Origin: Nectonema munidae
Lineage: Eukaryota > Nematomorpha > Nectonematoida > Nectonematidae
DNA: 64,000 nt
NCBI GenBank assembly: GCA_030549495.1
Contig: JAUIRK010000043.1
Coordinates: 310,001 to 374,000, forward strand
Direction: 5' to 3'
Shown: piece after piece, positions 45,810-60,800 of the stretch
How the letters are laid out: every line of letters starts with the position of its first letter
Numbering within the stretch: position 1 is the first letter of the stretch
Translations under genes and position numbers: made by a program
Notes under the pieces: generated by a model
What the model was told of the DNA's origin: nothing
The model's input: only the letters and a program-made list of their open reading frames with translations
The model's database searches: none

Positions 45810-48800
45810 GTAATATTTATTAAATCTATTTAAAAATATCAGCAATTTAAAAATGTTCTATGAAAATGTTCTTATAAATTTGAGCAGTATCTATTAGTGA
45901 TAAAAAATGACAGAAAATTAAAAAACCGGTTTGTTGACATAAAAAGTTCCAAAATCGTTTAAAACAGGTTTTGATCTATGAATATACATACATTTACGTA
46001 AACATATATATAATACTTAAGAATTTATAATATAATCATACCATAAATAAAAGCATACATCCAGTGATGGATCTACCAAGTGCGGGGCCTGTAGCAGATC
46101 GATTAAATTTACAAATGATAGTCAGGAAGTAAAAAATTTTTAATAAAATTGATCTAGATTCTACAAAAAAGATAAAAACCACAAAATTCAAGAGCAAAAA
46201 TTTATTTTAAGGAGGAAATATAAAAGAAGAATTGAAAGAAACTTTAAAAAATAACTTTAAAGGTTTTTTCGACGCATTTTTCAACTAAGCGCGGGGCCTG
46301 TAGCAGCTGCTACATCTGCTACTATGTTAATCTGGCTCTGCGTACATCCATGATATGCCTAAGAGCACCGGGTTATCTTTTATATCTCAAGCATTTATAA
46401 ATTATATATCTTTTAGCATAAAAAACAAAAATTTAGTTTTTTATTTTTGAGATCGAAGCTGTTTTTATTCTCATTTTTTCACTTTGTTTACATTTCATTT
46501 TCCAAAAATAACACCTTAGATTCTTACTACGCATGATACATTGAATATTCTTTCAGGATAAAATTACTTTAATATTTTTAAATAATATAAATGTTATTAA
46601 ATATAATTAAAAATAATTAATTGTTATTGTTATATTTTAAAAAAATGATTTAAAATGAAATGTTTGTCGATTCGAGATAGCCCGTTGTATGTTTCTGTTT
46701 TCGGTTATAACAGAGATTTCCAAAAGCGGTTAAAGAGCGAATTTTTATCAGCGCTTTTCAACACTTTGTCCGAAAATTACTTGTTGTGGGGGATGGGATT
46801 GTGTTAATTATAGGGAGGCGGAGAGCTATATATCTCAAATTCATATTTTTTTTTATTAAAGTTTTTTTTTAACATTTTTGTTTTCAATTTTTTTAGGATT
46901 AAGTTAGGATTTGAATGGTGATAAAAAATTTATCATTGTTATAACTTTATGTTCAAAATTAATATTCTTCATAAAAGATAGCAATTAAAAAGACTTTTTT
47001 ATCTGAATTGCGTGAAGTAATATCAATTGTAGTACTTTCAAAGAAAAATAGTACATATTTGCACCATACCTATCTTTCCAAAAACTCATTGAGTTTGAAC
47101 CAGAGAAGCTATCAAAAGATTTTTTCGAACTCTTTTAGCTTATCTAAAATAAGAATTTAATAGAAATTACTTTGTTCGAATGTATGTATTAGATAAGTAA
47201 ATATAAAAGAGTTTCATAAAAACTGTTTATTTTAATACTCTGCACCTCAATCCTAGTGGCACGACAAAATTTCTCGTTTCTCGAGGTGTTACATCTTCCT
47301 CATTTTCCCTCAATTAAAACTTTTAGTTAAAAAATTATATTTTTATAAGCCCTAGTTAACATTATTGTATTTTTATTATAAGAAATTATTATCTATAATT
47401 ATTGTAAATCACCATAACCATATGGTCGTAAGTTAAGTGTTTCTAATAGTCATTGTTATTACATTGTTTATGACGATTCTTCTTGATTTAATCACTTTGT
47501 TTTAATATGGTAATTTATTGGACTTATTATAAACATGTTTTACACCGATGTTTTTTACCATTATTTTTTAATAGTTTTGTAAGATTAATGGAAATCGTAA
47601 AAAAACCAACAACGATAAATGTGATTAATTAAACTTTTCCACCATGATGATTGTATGTATTAGTTTATTAAAGACAAAACCAATAATTTTTAGGAGTTTA
47701 TAAGGCTTATTTCTAAATCGTGGAAGCACATTTTTGAAAATTGTGTTTCCAATTACCGAATCCTGGTTACAAAGATATTCATTTAAAGTTTTTCAATTAC
47801 GCTTCAAGAAAATTTTCTGAAAGAACCGATAATTATTATTTTAACTCTAATACTGAGAATTATTAATTTTCTCTTACAACCAAATTGAAAATTTATGAAA
47901 ACATAAATTTTCAACGCTAATCAAAATTAATATAAGGAATATGGACTCGTATGAAGCGTTATGAGATTGCTCTGGTGGAAGGAAAGAAAAGCGAGCTTTT
48001 CTGTGGTTTGTCAAAAAATATATAAAAATACCAGCTAGTTCAAGAAACCCATAAAAATTAAGGATCAAATTCTATTACGAACAAAAGAATGAATTTCGAT
48101 TCTGAAGAAATTTGAGATTTGATAATGGTTCGTAAATATTTTAAATTATTAAAACAATTTTATATTTATTAAAAGTATAGCTTTTAAAAATTATTTTTTT
48201 TCAAAGTTCGTATAGCTCAATAATTTTCATTTTTCATTTAGGGTTTAAAAATGTCTTAAAGTATCAATCAAGTTTGCGGATTACACCTCTAATTTTTCTC
48301 CAAGAATATTATCGAATTTTAAATAAAATTATCTAAATGTGAAAAATGAGTTCAGAAATGAAAACAGCATGGTTGATTTGGTATAAAACATATATTTCAT
48401 TGTAAAATTTGAATGAATGTTTTTGGAGACAATTTTTTGAAGTAAACCGCAAATTTGATTTACACTTATAGGTATTTTCACATCCTAAACGTAAAAAATG
48501 AGTCCAGAAATGAAACCAGCATGGCCGATTTAGTATAACACATATATTTCATTGTAAAATTTGAATGAATGTTTTTGGAGATAACTTTTAGAATAGCTCA
48601 ATAATTTAAAAAATAACATATATGTAAATTTTGTCACACTTCTCTTCCCGGCTCCCCTGGGGAAATGCGTCTCTCTTCCTCCCTGACTCCCTAACTCGCT
48701 CTCCACATGATTAGTTTCGATTTAATTACACAGTTTTTGCCAATACATAAGTTAATACACTTATCTATTTTCAAGACAAATTTGTTTGTTTATTCCATGT

Positions 48801-51800
48801 GCGATAGTTTTAAATATTCGAAAGGATTAATAAAATCTTAGAACAGCCATAATTTAGCCTACACATAAGCCTACGTATGGCTTGATGATAAAAACATGAC
48901 TTTTTGATTTCATTAGATAAAAGAATGTTTCCCTTTTCGATGTTTTTAAGTTTATCATTACTGAGAAAAAAGCTTAACAAATGTATGCATTGGAAAAGTG
49001 CAAAAGAAATCGTTTGGTATGAAAGTATTTTGGAACAAATTCTTCAAGTTCCCCTTCAAAAATCAATAAAATCAAAATATAATCTGTTGCCCTTAGGCAT
49101 AAATTTTTGAAAAATAAGGAATTTGTTTCTCTCCAAGAATTTTTTTATGAGCTGATATATTAAAGTTCTAACTAGCACTAATAAAGTTTGGAGAACATTT
49201 TAAAATTTCGTTCACTCTCTACATCTTTCCAAGTTGGTTTCTTGCCTCTTATAGCACAAATTTTTCTTTACCGATGTTAAAATATTTATTGTTTTTCCCT
49301 ATCTTCTTTATTTGTATTCAAATGTTCAAAAATGTCTGTTATCATACGATAATTTGATGCACAAAGCTTCTTCTTGAATACGATTGCAGAATTCATTTTG
49401 ATGATTTTATTCAAAAAATTTAAGCATCAGTTCTTGTAGTTAATTCAAGGAAGCAACAGCGCATACAACATTTTAAAAGTCAATGCACCTATTTTGTGTT
49501 ACACTTTTTTAAACCCATTATCTACTTTCGCACACATGGAGTGTACTTTATCGTGTGTATGTGCACAGTGTAAAATGGGGTTGTGTTCCTATTTCCTTAC
49601 AAACGTGATAAGATCATGTTGATTTCAGTGATTTACTTTTAATGTAAAACCATTGATTGCCGTCAGTTTGTACAATAAAAATAAAAATATTTAACAATTT
49701 GCTTTTATACATGATATTTTTTGATTTGGTTACCTTTTAATATATTTGCTATTTTTAGCCGATTATAAGTACTTTTATAATAAAGAGTCTGGTAACCCAT
49801 TTTCATAGTGTTGCTAAATGGGATTTAATTATTTTTTTTAAATTCTTACCTATTCATTTTATTTAAGAATTTGGAAATAAATTTCTTTCTTTCTTTAATA
49901 ATAATTTTTAATACTCCCATATTAATGAATAATTTGCAATTCTAATATATGTGGAGAATGATTTGAGACAACATGATTACGTTAATGAACCATAAAACAG
50001 GCGCGGATTTTAGTTTAAAAATTAAGCCACTTTCAATATACTTCGGTCAAGAAAATATTGCTAGCAATATGGCTGTACTTTTATACAAATTGAAATAAAA
50101 AAAAATTTAGTTATAAAATGAAGATTACTCTTTTGTGGTCGCCTTTTTTAAATATAGTCGAGCGAGAGATCGTAAGCATGTTGTAGGTGTACGGATTCAC
50201 ATGGTTTATAAAAAAATAAACTGTTAAAAATTGGTTACCCTTTCAAATGTGATACATCAAATCACTGCTGGCAATACACATATGTTCTCGCTTAACCGCT
50301 TGGAAAAGACTATGTGCAAAATTTTTGGTAATTTTTAGTGTAAAAACTAACTTCTAGTATTTAATTTTTTGGTCTATATTTGAAACTACTTCACTGAGAA
50401 AATTAAAATATATAGTCTGAATTTTCTTATATAATAAAATAAAATATTATTATTTTTTAGGATGTGATAATTTTTGGAAATATTCCTGATATTATTAATT
50501 TACGAACTATCAAATACAGCAGCTTGAAAATTTATTAACAATTAGATATAGAAAATTATTTTTCTCGTATTTTTTTCTTTTTATAGACAAAAATCATTAA
50601 ATAAATCAATAAGCTTCAAGTTTGAAATTTGCTCACCAAATGACGTTATTGTTCTTTACAATTGCGGATAATTTTTGATTTTTTTAGTCTTCTAATTGTA
50701 TAAATGATTCATAATATAGTTTATCACAAAAAATATGTCATGGCACGCGGGAACGCTATAAGAGAAAGACTACAAAATCCCATTTTTAAAATTTATTTTA
50801 GGCCTCATACTCCTGATCATAGAAAACACAGATCAAACTAATTTTAAGCAGATTTGTTTGAAAGACATTCCAAGAAAAATTTTGGACAACGTGTCAATGA
50901 ATCAAAATAAAAGCATTACACTGATTCAGGTTGAAGAAATCCTGTTGAACACAAAGTACCTCTACTACTTCAAAGACAAAGGAGCCTACTCCATGCAGTG
51001 GATATGGTCCATGTTGATCTGCTTATCATTTCCCTATACTCTCGTATTTTTCAAATGCATTCGACATACCCTCTTCCATCTCACACAAACTCCAAAATGG
51101 AAAACATTCCTATCAGTAAATCTCTTTTTTATCTTCATCAATACTAAGGTCTATAGAACTTTTGAAATTTAAAAGTTGAAAGTGGGATTCGATTGTAATG
51201 TAAATCCTACTTGAGCATCTATTCGTTATCTCTCACTCCCTCCCTCCCTCTACTAAAATTTTAACCATGAATTAGGAAAACTTCTCTCTGATTAGGAGGT
51301 AAGGATATTCATCTGAGTTTGAAAGACATCAGAGAAAGGAATTTTGAGTTCCAATTAAATTCCAATTATAAAAAATCTTAATCACCAAATTCGGATCTAT
51401 GGCTTGTAAAATTAATCTAAAATTGGCTCAACTTTATTAAAATGTGTATCATTTCAGGAAAAATTTGATTGTTTTCAGTAGTGAAATATTTCAGCAAAAT
51501 ATTAAAGAAATAGAAAAATGATATCAAAGAAAATTTCCGACTTGGGATCAAATATATTTGGGAGTATTTTAAATAAAATATAAATACATTGATCTTTCCC
51601 AAGTACAAATAAAAATAAATTTTTTTTGGAGTATTTCAATTAGAAATACATATACTTTTAAAAATACATTGTGTTTTCACAGGTAAGACAAAACAAAATA
51701 CTATGCCCACAATGTATGAAAACTTTTCAAAATTTTATAATAATACTTATCACATTTTAACTCATTTTTATATTTTATATATCTAAAATATGATAAAATC

Positions 51801-54800
51801 ATCTAAAATCGAATAATAAAATTTAGTACATCTGAAATACAAATTTTAATTTTATTCAGCTTTCATTAAATCTAATTGCTTATGCTATTGTTAGTGTTGC
51901 ATCTAACATCAATTAAAGTCTCAAAGGTGGAATCATTTAATTGACATCTTTCTGGTGGGAGACTTTACCGGCAATACTGAAAAAATTTGAATCATGTAAT
52001 TTCCAATGTTACAAAGTATCTGGATCTTCAGTCTTGCTGTCTCTATATATATATGTAATAATTCACCCCAATTTCTATACAATTGGCAATGTTGTTAGCA
52101 CTGGTGGTATTGTTATTGGTATCCAATTGATGAAAAGTATTATTTACGCTTTTTTGTGATGGTGGTTGTTGAACGTTAGTTTCAGGATCAATAACAGTTG
52201 CTTCTTTCATCAATTTCTGAATTAGTTTAGATGTGTTCTTTTCACGTTCTGTGGTTTCTATTGTGTATATCACATTAAACACATGATTGATCATCATTGG
52301 CCATTAGGCTGCATTATGATCTGTTTATGATGATTACTATTCTTATTCTTATTAAAACAAAAGAATAGAAGTCACTACTAGTCAATGTTAATAATTTTAC
52401 AAGAAATTTTAGAGAAGTATTTGAAAAGTATTTGGTTTTTTTCAAATACTTTTGGTATAAGTATTCCAAATATAAATACAAATACTGTGTTCCTCTCCAA
52501 TAACGCCACTCCGATTTACTGCCCACCCCGCTTATCGCCATAAAATTACTCACATCCGATTTCTTTACTTGTTAATTCCCTCGATTATGCACCCCTCGCT
52601 TCCCGCCATCCGCCAACTTAATCTTGAGTTCAAACATATAATTATTACAATGATTTTCCTTCGTTTTTCCTCTATTGTCATTTAAATATTTTCTTTTTAA
52701 TTTTTTATAACTTTATGTTTAAAAAAATATGCAAATAAATTAAAATTTTAAAATGAAATAATATTTTCTTTTAATTTTTGAAAACAAACAAATTAATTAT
52801 AAATTTTTTGAAATAAAAAATCAAATTTCAAAATTCATTTTCACCAATATCAACTAAACCAGGTTATATAGAACAACTTGAAACTAACAGGACCCACTAC
52901 ATCATATTAGCTCACGCTATTAGATATACTAAAAAAAACCTTGGGATTCTGTGAAACCTTCAGCGATTGTAAACAGCTGAAAACAAACTGAACTTACTAC
53001 TAAAGTAGACAAGATGAAGAAAAAGGCGTTTTATCTCTAACTGAGCTATTGCAGGACACAGTATCTATTTTAAACATTATGCTTGTAAAATTACATGGTA
53101 AAAATATTACTGGTTGCTAATCTAACTAAACCTAGCACTTTTGACCGCCCTTGGTTTGATTCTTGTATTCTATTTTATTCTTCCCTTAGTTTAGTAGTTA
53201 AAGAAGAAGCTTTGAACTATAAATTTCAATCTGACCACTATTGTTTTGCTTACAAATACACTCTCAGCTTGTAGCCTACTTCATTTTCCCATACTTTATA
53301 TGATATCTATTTTTGCTCTTAATTCTAAACGGACCCTAATTTGGTAGCTCTACTTTCATCAGAAATTTACTTGGTGCAATCTATGTTCGAAAAAATCTTT
53401 TCAGAGATTAATTTAACTCAGAATTTAAGCGATAGCCGAACTTTTCTATTGAAGAGAATCTTTTTTTTTATCTTATCCGTTTTCAAAATTCCTGTTCTTG
53501 GTGAATTCATTCATAATTCTCTTTTTCCAATTACAAAAACTTTTCCACCTCCAAAATATTCACTCATTCACACCGAAGAAAAAAATTTGTCAAATTTGAT
53601 TCACATTTATAAAAAAATTTTGAGAATAGCATCACGGTCAAGATGTTTTTTGAAAATCTCAATAGTAGATTTTTTCACCAACTCCTAGTTCATTGGAAAA
53701 CGGTATATCTTCGGTGTAGACAAGTAACATACTTGTTTCTTAAAACTATATAACTCATCAAAGAACTTCTATATTGACATAATAAATGCATTATATTAAA
53801 CGAGATACTATTTCATTTCTTTAAAAAAGTAATAGTGTAGAATGGTGATTGATACTTTCACTCATTTTTAAACTGTTCCAAAAAGAAGAACAGAAATGGA
53901 AAACATGGACTATATTGTATTTAAAAATTATCTTAAATTTGAGGGATATTTTTTGTCAGAATTTTATCCTCAATCAAAATTTTAATAGTGATTTTCAAAA
54001 AAATAATTTTTTTTCTGATTTGAGTTTTTTGAGAAAATAGAGTTTTTTTCAGAATTTGTTTTTTTCCGAAATGCCAAACTTGATTCATAATCCACACATT
54101 CTTGCTCGTAATTGGGAAAACTACCCTGAAATAAAGTGAGCATCGTAATAAAAAAATAAACAATAAAATATATTTTATTTAAAATATAGAAGTATGTTTA
54201 TGAGATAATTTTCAGGCATATATCACTAATTCTATTTTGACACATTATTTCACAGTAATGGTAAAAACTTAGCCAAAAAATGGTATCAGCTTGGTCATTT
54301 TAATTTTTGTCACTAATCACACATATGATTGACATTTTCCCACTCAAAATGCAAAAAATATGTCGAGAAATAAAATCTGCAAGTTTGATTTATTTAAAAA
54401 AATATATATTTTAATTAAAATTGAATAAGTGTTCTTGGGGACACTTTCTCATACGTAAAACTCTAAATACTTTTAGGCATTTCAAAATCATAGTTGCTAA
54501 AACTAAGGTGAGAAATGTAATTGGCATAGTGGATTTGGTTTAAAAAATATATTTAGTTTAATATTTAAATAATATTTTTATAGTTTCAGACGTAAACTGC
54601 AAAATTGATAGACACTTTGAGACATTTTGAAACCCAAATTGCGAAAAATGACTCTGGAATTTAAATATGCATGTTTGATTTAGTATAAAAATGTGTATTT
54701 TATTTTAATTTGAATAATATTCATGCATATAATTTTCAGGCGTACACCGCAAATTTTATTGATATTTTAAAAAATTTTCACCCCTTAAATGCGAAAATTG

Positions 54801-57800
54801 AGTACGAAAATGAAGTCAACTTGGTTTATTTAGTATAAAAATATATTTTTTATTTAAACAAAAAGAGTAAAGTTGTAAACAAATTTATTCAAATAAAACA
54901 AATTTGTTACACAGTTGCCATGTTTATTAAAATATGGATATATAAGTATTATGTGTTCCAATGTATATATAATTATAAATTTTCAAGAGTGTATCTAATA
55001 TAAACACTTAGTTATAAGTTATAGACATTATAATATAAAAATTTTGTTGAAAATAAATATATACACGTGTACACTGATATCGACATTTTAGAACAAATTA
55101 AGAAGTTTTTCTTGTCACAAGAAGAAAAAATTCTTTTATTCCTTCCCAACTTTATCATGATATACAAGCATCATTTCAAGATGCTATGTTTTGTGCAGCT
55201 AAATCAAAAACTTTCACTCCTACAGAGCCTCTTCTTTTTGTCTCAAATGGTACTGACTCTTTGGAACGGTTGTTTGGAAATCTTAAAATGAGGAGGTTTA
55301 TACATGTCTCATCTTGACGATGTTAATGCATGCTCATCTCTTTCTGTTTGTGATGAAATTCTTTCACAGGATTGTTTTAATTGGCGTAAAAGTTCAAGAC
55401 CTATGAATCGAATATGTTTTGATTATTCTAATTCAAACACTTAGAATGTTGGCTTATTAAAACTTGAGAATGTAAACATTGGAAGTTGTTAAATGAAATG
55501 TTTCTACGAAGAATGTTATTTGTCTGAAGCTGACCTTGATTTTTTGATGAAAAAGGGAATTACTTTAAGATGTCCGTATCGAAAAGACTGCTTGCTTGCA
55601 GTCAAACTATTCAATGAAAAACCTCCATCGATAGATGAATTTGTGGATGATAATTTGTCATTTGGAAGCAAAAGCCTTTCTTCCACAGAAGTATTCACAG
55701 AAGTAATAAAAGAGAAATAGGAACCAATGATATATATGGATGAAACTAAAATTTTCAAATCAACTTGTTTAAAAAATTTAGCAGAAAAGATCCCTTGAGC
55801 AAAGATAGATTAAATAGAGTCAGAGGCCTTACTATAGAAACAATGTAAGATCCAAATCTAGAAGATGTTTTGGACAAACTATTGTATATTAATGACTGTG
55901 TTTTGGTTGATCACAATGTAAATATTTTCATGATAAAACAAATTTTAAATGTTGAAAAAAAATATAAACTATGTGGAATTTGATAAAGAAAAATTAAACT
56001 ATAGTTTACTTTTATTAAAACTTAAAACCAGAACGATTAATGGGAAAATATATTGGACAGGAAATTTTGATGACGAATTTTTGACATGCTCAATGATAAT
56101 TATAACTGTCAAACGAGCATTTGACTTGTATCCTTCTGTTTTTGTTGGGTGTAGCAGGTTTTATTTCATAAATGAATATGAGGGAATTGTCTTTGAAGAA
56201 AGTGAAATAATTTCTGAAGATCAAAAAGAATGCAAAATTGGTTTGAAAAAAGTTGAAATGAAGAAGCTTCTTATTCATATTGCAAGGAAATATTTATTTC
56301 TAAAAATAAATAGAGAAACGAATGATTTGATTATTATTTGTGGACTTTGTGGTGTGAGGTCAGATAACTGTTATATAATGGTAAAACTAAGTTCAAAAAA
56401 AGGAATAAAATTTTTTATAGAATTGTAACATCACATTATAGTAATTACAATGAAAGTATGAATGCTATGACTCTGTTGTTTGGGCTTTGTGTTTAGAAGA
56501 ACACTACAGAAGTCAACATGAAAAAGATATGTCTGCAGAATATGTAGGGACTACCAAACTTAAAGACAGGCTTCTGAAGAAAAAATAATTCTAGTTTATG
56601 TTTAGTATTAAATAATTATTTTTTATTGACCTATATATCTAATTTTTTTTGTAAATTTTTCAGACTTGAGGGAAAAATGAAGGGTGGTACCAGTAATGAA
56701 AGAAAATTTTTTTTGAGTATCGGTACAAATTTGAGAGGTCGGTGGTGGCTAAAGAGAATTTGAAGTTTTTTGACATTAGTACCCTATGGTCTTGTATTTC
56801 GAGATACTGTACCCTCTGTAAAATACATATAAAATGTATTTGACACCAAGTCTGGAAAATGGAGTATAATAATAACGGTTACAATGATCGTTGAATGTCA
56901 TCTCAAAACCTAAATATTAAGGGAAAGTTTTCTAAAAGTAAAAAATTGGAAGATAATCTTATGAACATTTTTGAAAATATTTAGATTTTTCTTCTATTTT
57001 TCATAAATATATATTATTTAATTTTATCTTTATAATAAAACTTTTCAATCTGTTATTCGTTGATCCTTTATATAATTAAGTTCTTCAATACTTATTACAT
57101 TTTTCGAAACATTATGTGTGGGGTGACATTATAAATTGTACAGATCTTTGACAAAATTTCAATTTGCGCGCCCATGCTATATCTACTAATTTTAATATAA
57201 TGAAATGAGCAATGCTTATCCAAAAATATATTTTGTTTCTTAAATAACGTTTGCTTAACCTTTGAGCTTTGAATTAGTAATTGCAATTTATTAAATATTT
57301 TCATTTTTAAATCAACTTTTAAAATTTTAAATTCTGACACCAAGATCATGTAAGGAAATATGTGACTTTAAAATGGAAATATTGCTTTATTTTTTATGGT
57401 GTTTTGTTTCACAAGAACCAAAGTCATTTCTTCCCAATAAATATATGAATAATTTTGTTAGAATGTGGCAATTTTTTAAACTTTTTTCTGTCTTCTTGTA
57501 TTCATAGATTTCCCTAAAATATAACATTTTTATCTTATGAATCCTTTTTAAAAGTTTAGAAGAAAAAGATATTAATTAAATTTCAAAACAAACAAATAAA
57601 ATTTGATCGGAAGAGAAAAAATAATCTTAATATTTTTTCCTCTTTTAACTTCGGTTAAAGACATATAATTTTCACAAAACTATATTTATTTAATCAAATG
57701 AATTATGATTAATTTTTTATAGCTTATGAAAGTGAATGGGGTAAATGTTTAACTGCTGAATGGATTTTTCAATTAAAATTCTCATCTTAATATCCTATCT

Positions 57801-60800
57801 ACTTTTTTTCAGGTATTCGTTTATGAAAGTTTGCATACAGTTGGTATTTTCACACTAGCCGTTATCGTTCTCCCACACTTAGATGTTGTTCATACGTTAA
57901 TGCTGATCCCCTGTTTCTGTATTATTCCAAGTTTTCTCAAAATCTTTATAAAGTACTTCCTATTTACTTGGAGTAAGCAATCTATAGTATGTATATGTAT
58001 TTTAGGAGGGATGGATACAAGGTTTTGAAGATTTTTATTGATGTGTCTTGTTTGTTATCATTCACAGTCGGCATTTGGTTATGGCCTGTGCTTCTAAAGG
58101 ACAACAAAAGACTCTACATCCTTCCCATTTCTATCTTCTTTGTGTCACTTTCTTGGTGGGACAACTTTGTTGATAGAGACTCTTCCTTTTGTAATGAATT
58201 TTGTTCCAAATCTTTTCATTTCATCCCAATTTACTTCATTACTGATTTTATCTCTGCAACTAAAAATTTACTAGCATACTTACTCAACTTTGCAAATCCA
58301 CCTCGACTAAAAAGTTATTGTGGCATAAGGAAACCTTGATAAATGTCCAACCTCTAATTTATATTTTTGATCTCACTATTATTTTTGACTTGGCTAATTA
58401 TAACGAAGAGTTCTTTGAAATTTATTTGATAAATGAGATAATTGTATTAGTATGTTATATACATAAAAAAGACCAAATTTGAAGACATAATTGCATTAAC
58501 ACTTTTGTTTAAAATGTGCTCTGTTAAAAAATTGTTTATTACAAGCTATCCGTTAATCCAGACCTTATTCAGTTTAAGACCCTTCTATCTCCATTGAAAA
58601 TAGATGAAATGATCAAATTGAGTGTATTAATCCTACCCAATTTTCAAATCAAAGCCATACTTAAAATTTTTTATTTTTAGTTATCATCAAAAAGTTGGCT
58701 CATATTAAAGATCATATCAGAAGAGTCACACCAAAGATTTACTCTCTCATTGCACTGTGGAAAATTTCACTACTAATTGGATTGACCAGTTTTTATTTCA
58801 TGTATACCTGCAATCGACATCTCTTCAATTTTTTCGACATCTTTTCTGGTACTTTCTAATACTTCGCTATTTTCATGGAAAATATCAAATGCATAAAAGA
58901 CTATTTCTAATCCATGAACTGACAAAATACCGATGGCATAATGTCGACAATCGTTGAAGAAGACATAATTTTGACGGACACAATGCCGATAATCTTTTGA
59001 AAAAGAGATAATATGACGGACAAAATATCGATGCCCATAATGTAGACAGACATAATGGCGACATCCGTTTGAAAGGTGCATAAATGATAAAAATAAATCA
59101 TCCTATCTTGGTAGTGATTTACTTTATTGTTAGTTATGTTAATGTTATATATAATTAGTTAGATAGTTGGTTTATTATTAGTTATTTAATTGGTTAGATA
59201 GACAGATAGTTAGTTAGTTAGTTGATTTAGTAAAATTCTTCGCGCCTAAACATTATGTCCGTCGAGTCAGTCGCCATTTTGTCCGTCTTCATTATGTCCT
59301 CTTCAAACGTTTGTCTACATTGTGCACACCACCATTTTGTCCGTCAACCATTCAATATAAGTGTATTTTTGTAACAATTTTGTTAAATGTTTGGTTTTAA
59401 GCATTTGGTGCTAAATGTTCCAAATCAAGCACGACATTTTAATAATAGTGTAATTGAACCATTAGTTCAAATATTTTGATCTAATTTTCTAAAATATTTT
59501 TGATATGCGCTATATTATGCGTTTTTACTTTTACAATTTATATATTGAAAATTTATGTTTTATAAGTTTTTGAAATTCATATAATTATAAAATATTTAAA
59601 CTTGATTTATTCAACTTGTTTGTAAGCAAGTACTTACTTGTATTTTAATATTTTATTTATTTTTCAACTGATTAATAAACTAACCAAGCATTCTCAAAAA
59701 ATAACTAAACCAGCCGTTTAAGTTGAAATAAATTTTGAGATATTATCATTGGTTATGCTTGTCTGTCAAAAAGTAAAATGTCTCTTATTTTTATTGATTT
59801 AAGTTTCCCTTCACTATTTATAATAAAATATATTACTAAGTAAACTCAATATTTTTATTGTATTATTTTAATAGTATAATATGTATATTATATATATACT
59901 ATAGTAAAGCATTTTCTTTGTCGTTCTATTTTATCTTTTTATCGACCTTTTGTTAAAAGACATTATATGAAAAATTCATTTATTTGATAGCTTGTTATTT
60001 TTAGATTTCCATGGTATGTGGTAATAGGAGGGAGAGGAATTAAAATGTTTTATTTCCACTTCTTCCATAAAAATAATCTCTTTCTGATCCCTTTACATTA
60101 AATTTTTGATGTTTTAAAAATCCAATGGCGCATTTTTTTTTAGAAAACAAAGAAATTAATTTCAAGTTATTATCAAGAACAGCGTTAATTATTTTTCCCA
60201 CTAATTTATTTTATCTCAGAAAATTCTAAACGACGTGGGAGGAGTAGGGGGTTAGGAGAGGTGATTTTGGAATAGAATTCAAATAATAATTATGAAAAAA
60301 TTTCAGCTAAGTAAATTTGAAGAGGGGTAATCATAAAATTAAAACTTATAAATATTAAGTTACTTTTAAAATCAAGTTAACTTCTTCACACTTGTTTGCA
60401 GAAAATCAAATGATTCGCATAATCAAAAATCCTTTCAGCGCAAATAAAGAAAGGTTGGGTGTGGATCTGCAAAAGCAGATTTTAACAGAAAATATCAACA
60501 CTTATGAGGTTATGGAAAATATTTCTATTCCTATATCGAACACATTTTACATCACCCTTGTTCAAATGATGGCAACGTTTATCGCGTATCAAACTGCTAA
60601 ATTTTCTTGCCGCGTGAGTCAATTTATCTTTCATTTTACATACCATTATATCTTAGGTAGAGAGTAGTATTAAGAAACTACTTTTATAAGAAATCTTGCA
60701 AATGCAGTGTTAATTTAGCTTGACCACTTAGTGAGTGGTTTTAGAAGCCCATTCTTTTCAAACTTGAACTTGAAGTATATATATATATCCGTTTTAAGAT

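Noticed and set aside
53341-54040. Open frames of 115 and 63 codons in copy B
   Set aside because: They lie wholly in the dispersed repeat, are not kept open in copy A, and have no domain.
57973-57978. GTAAGC as donor of the 57813 exon
   Set aside because: Looks more canonical, but no downstream AG keeps the frame with the KVLKIFIDV exon.
58191-58342. Continuation of the chitin synthase frame past 58190
   Set aside because: Open, but the translated residues no longer match the family, whereas splicing at GTAATG to 58681 restores the match in phase.
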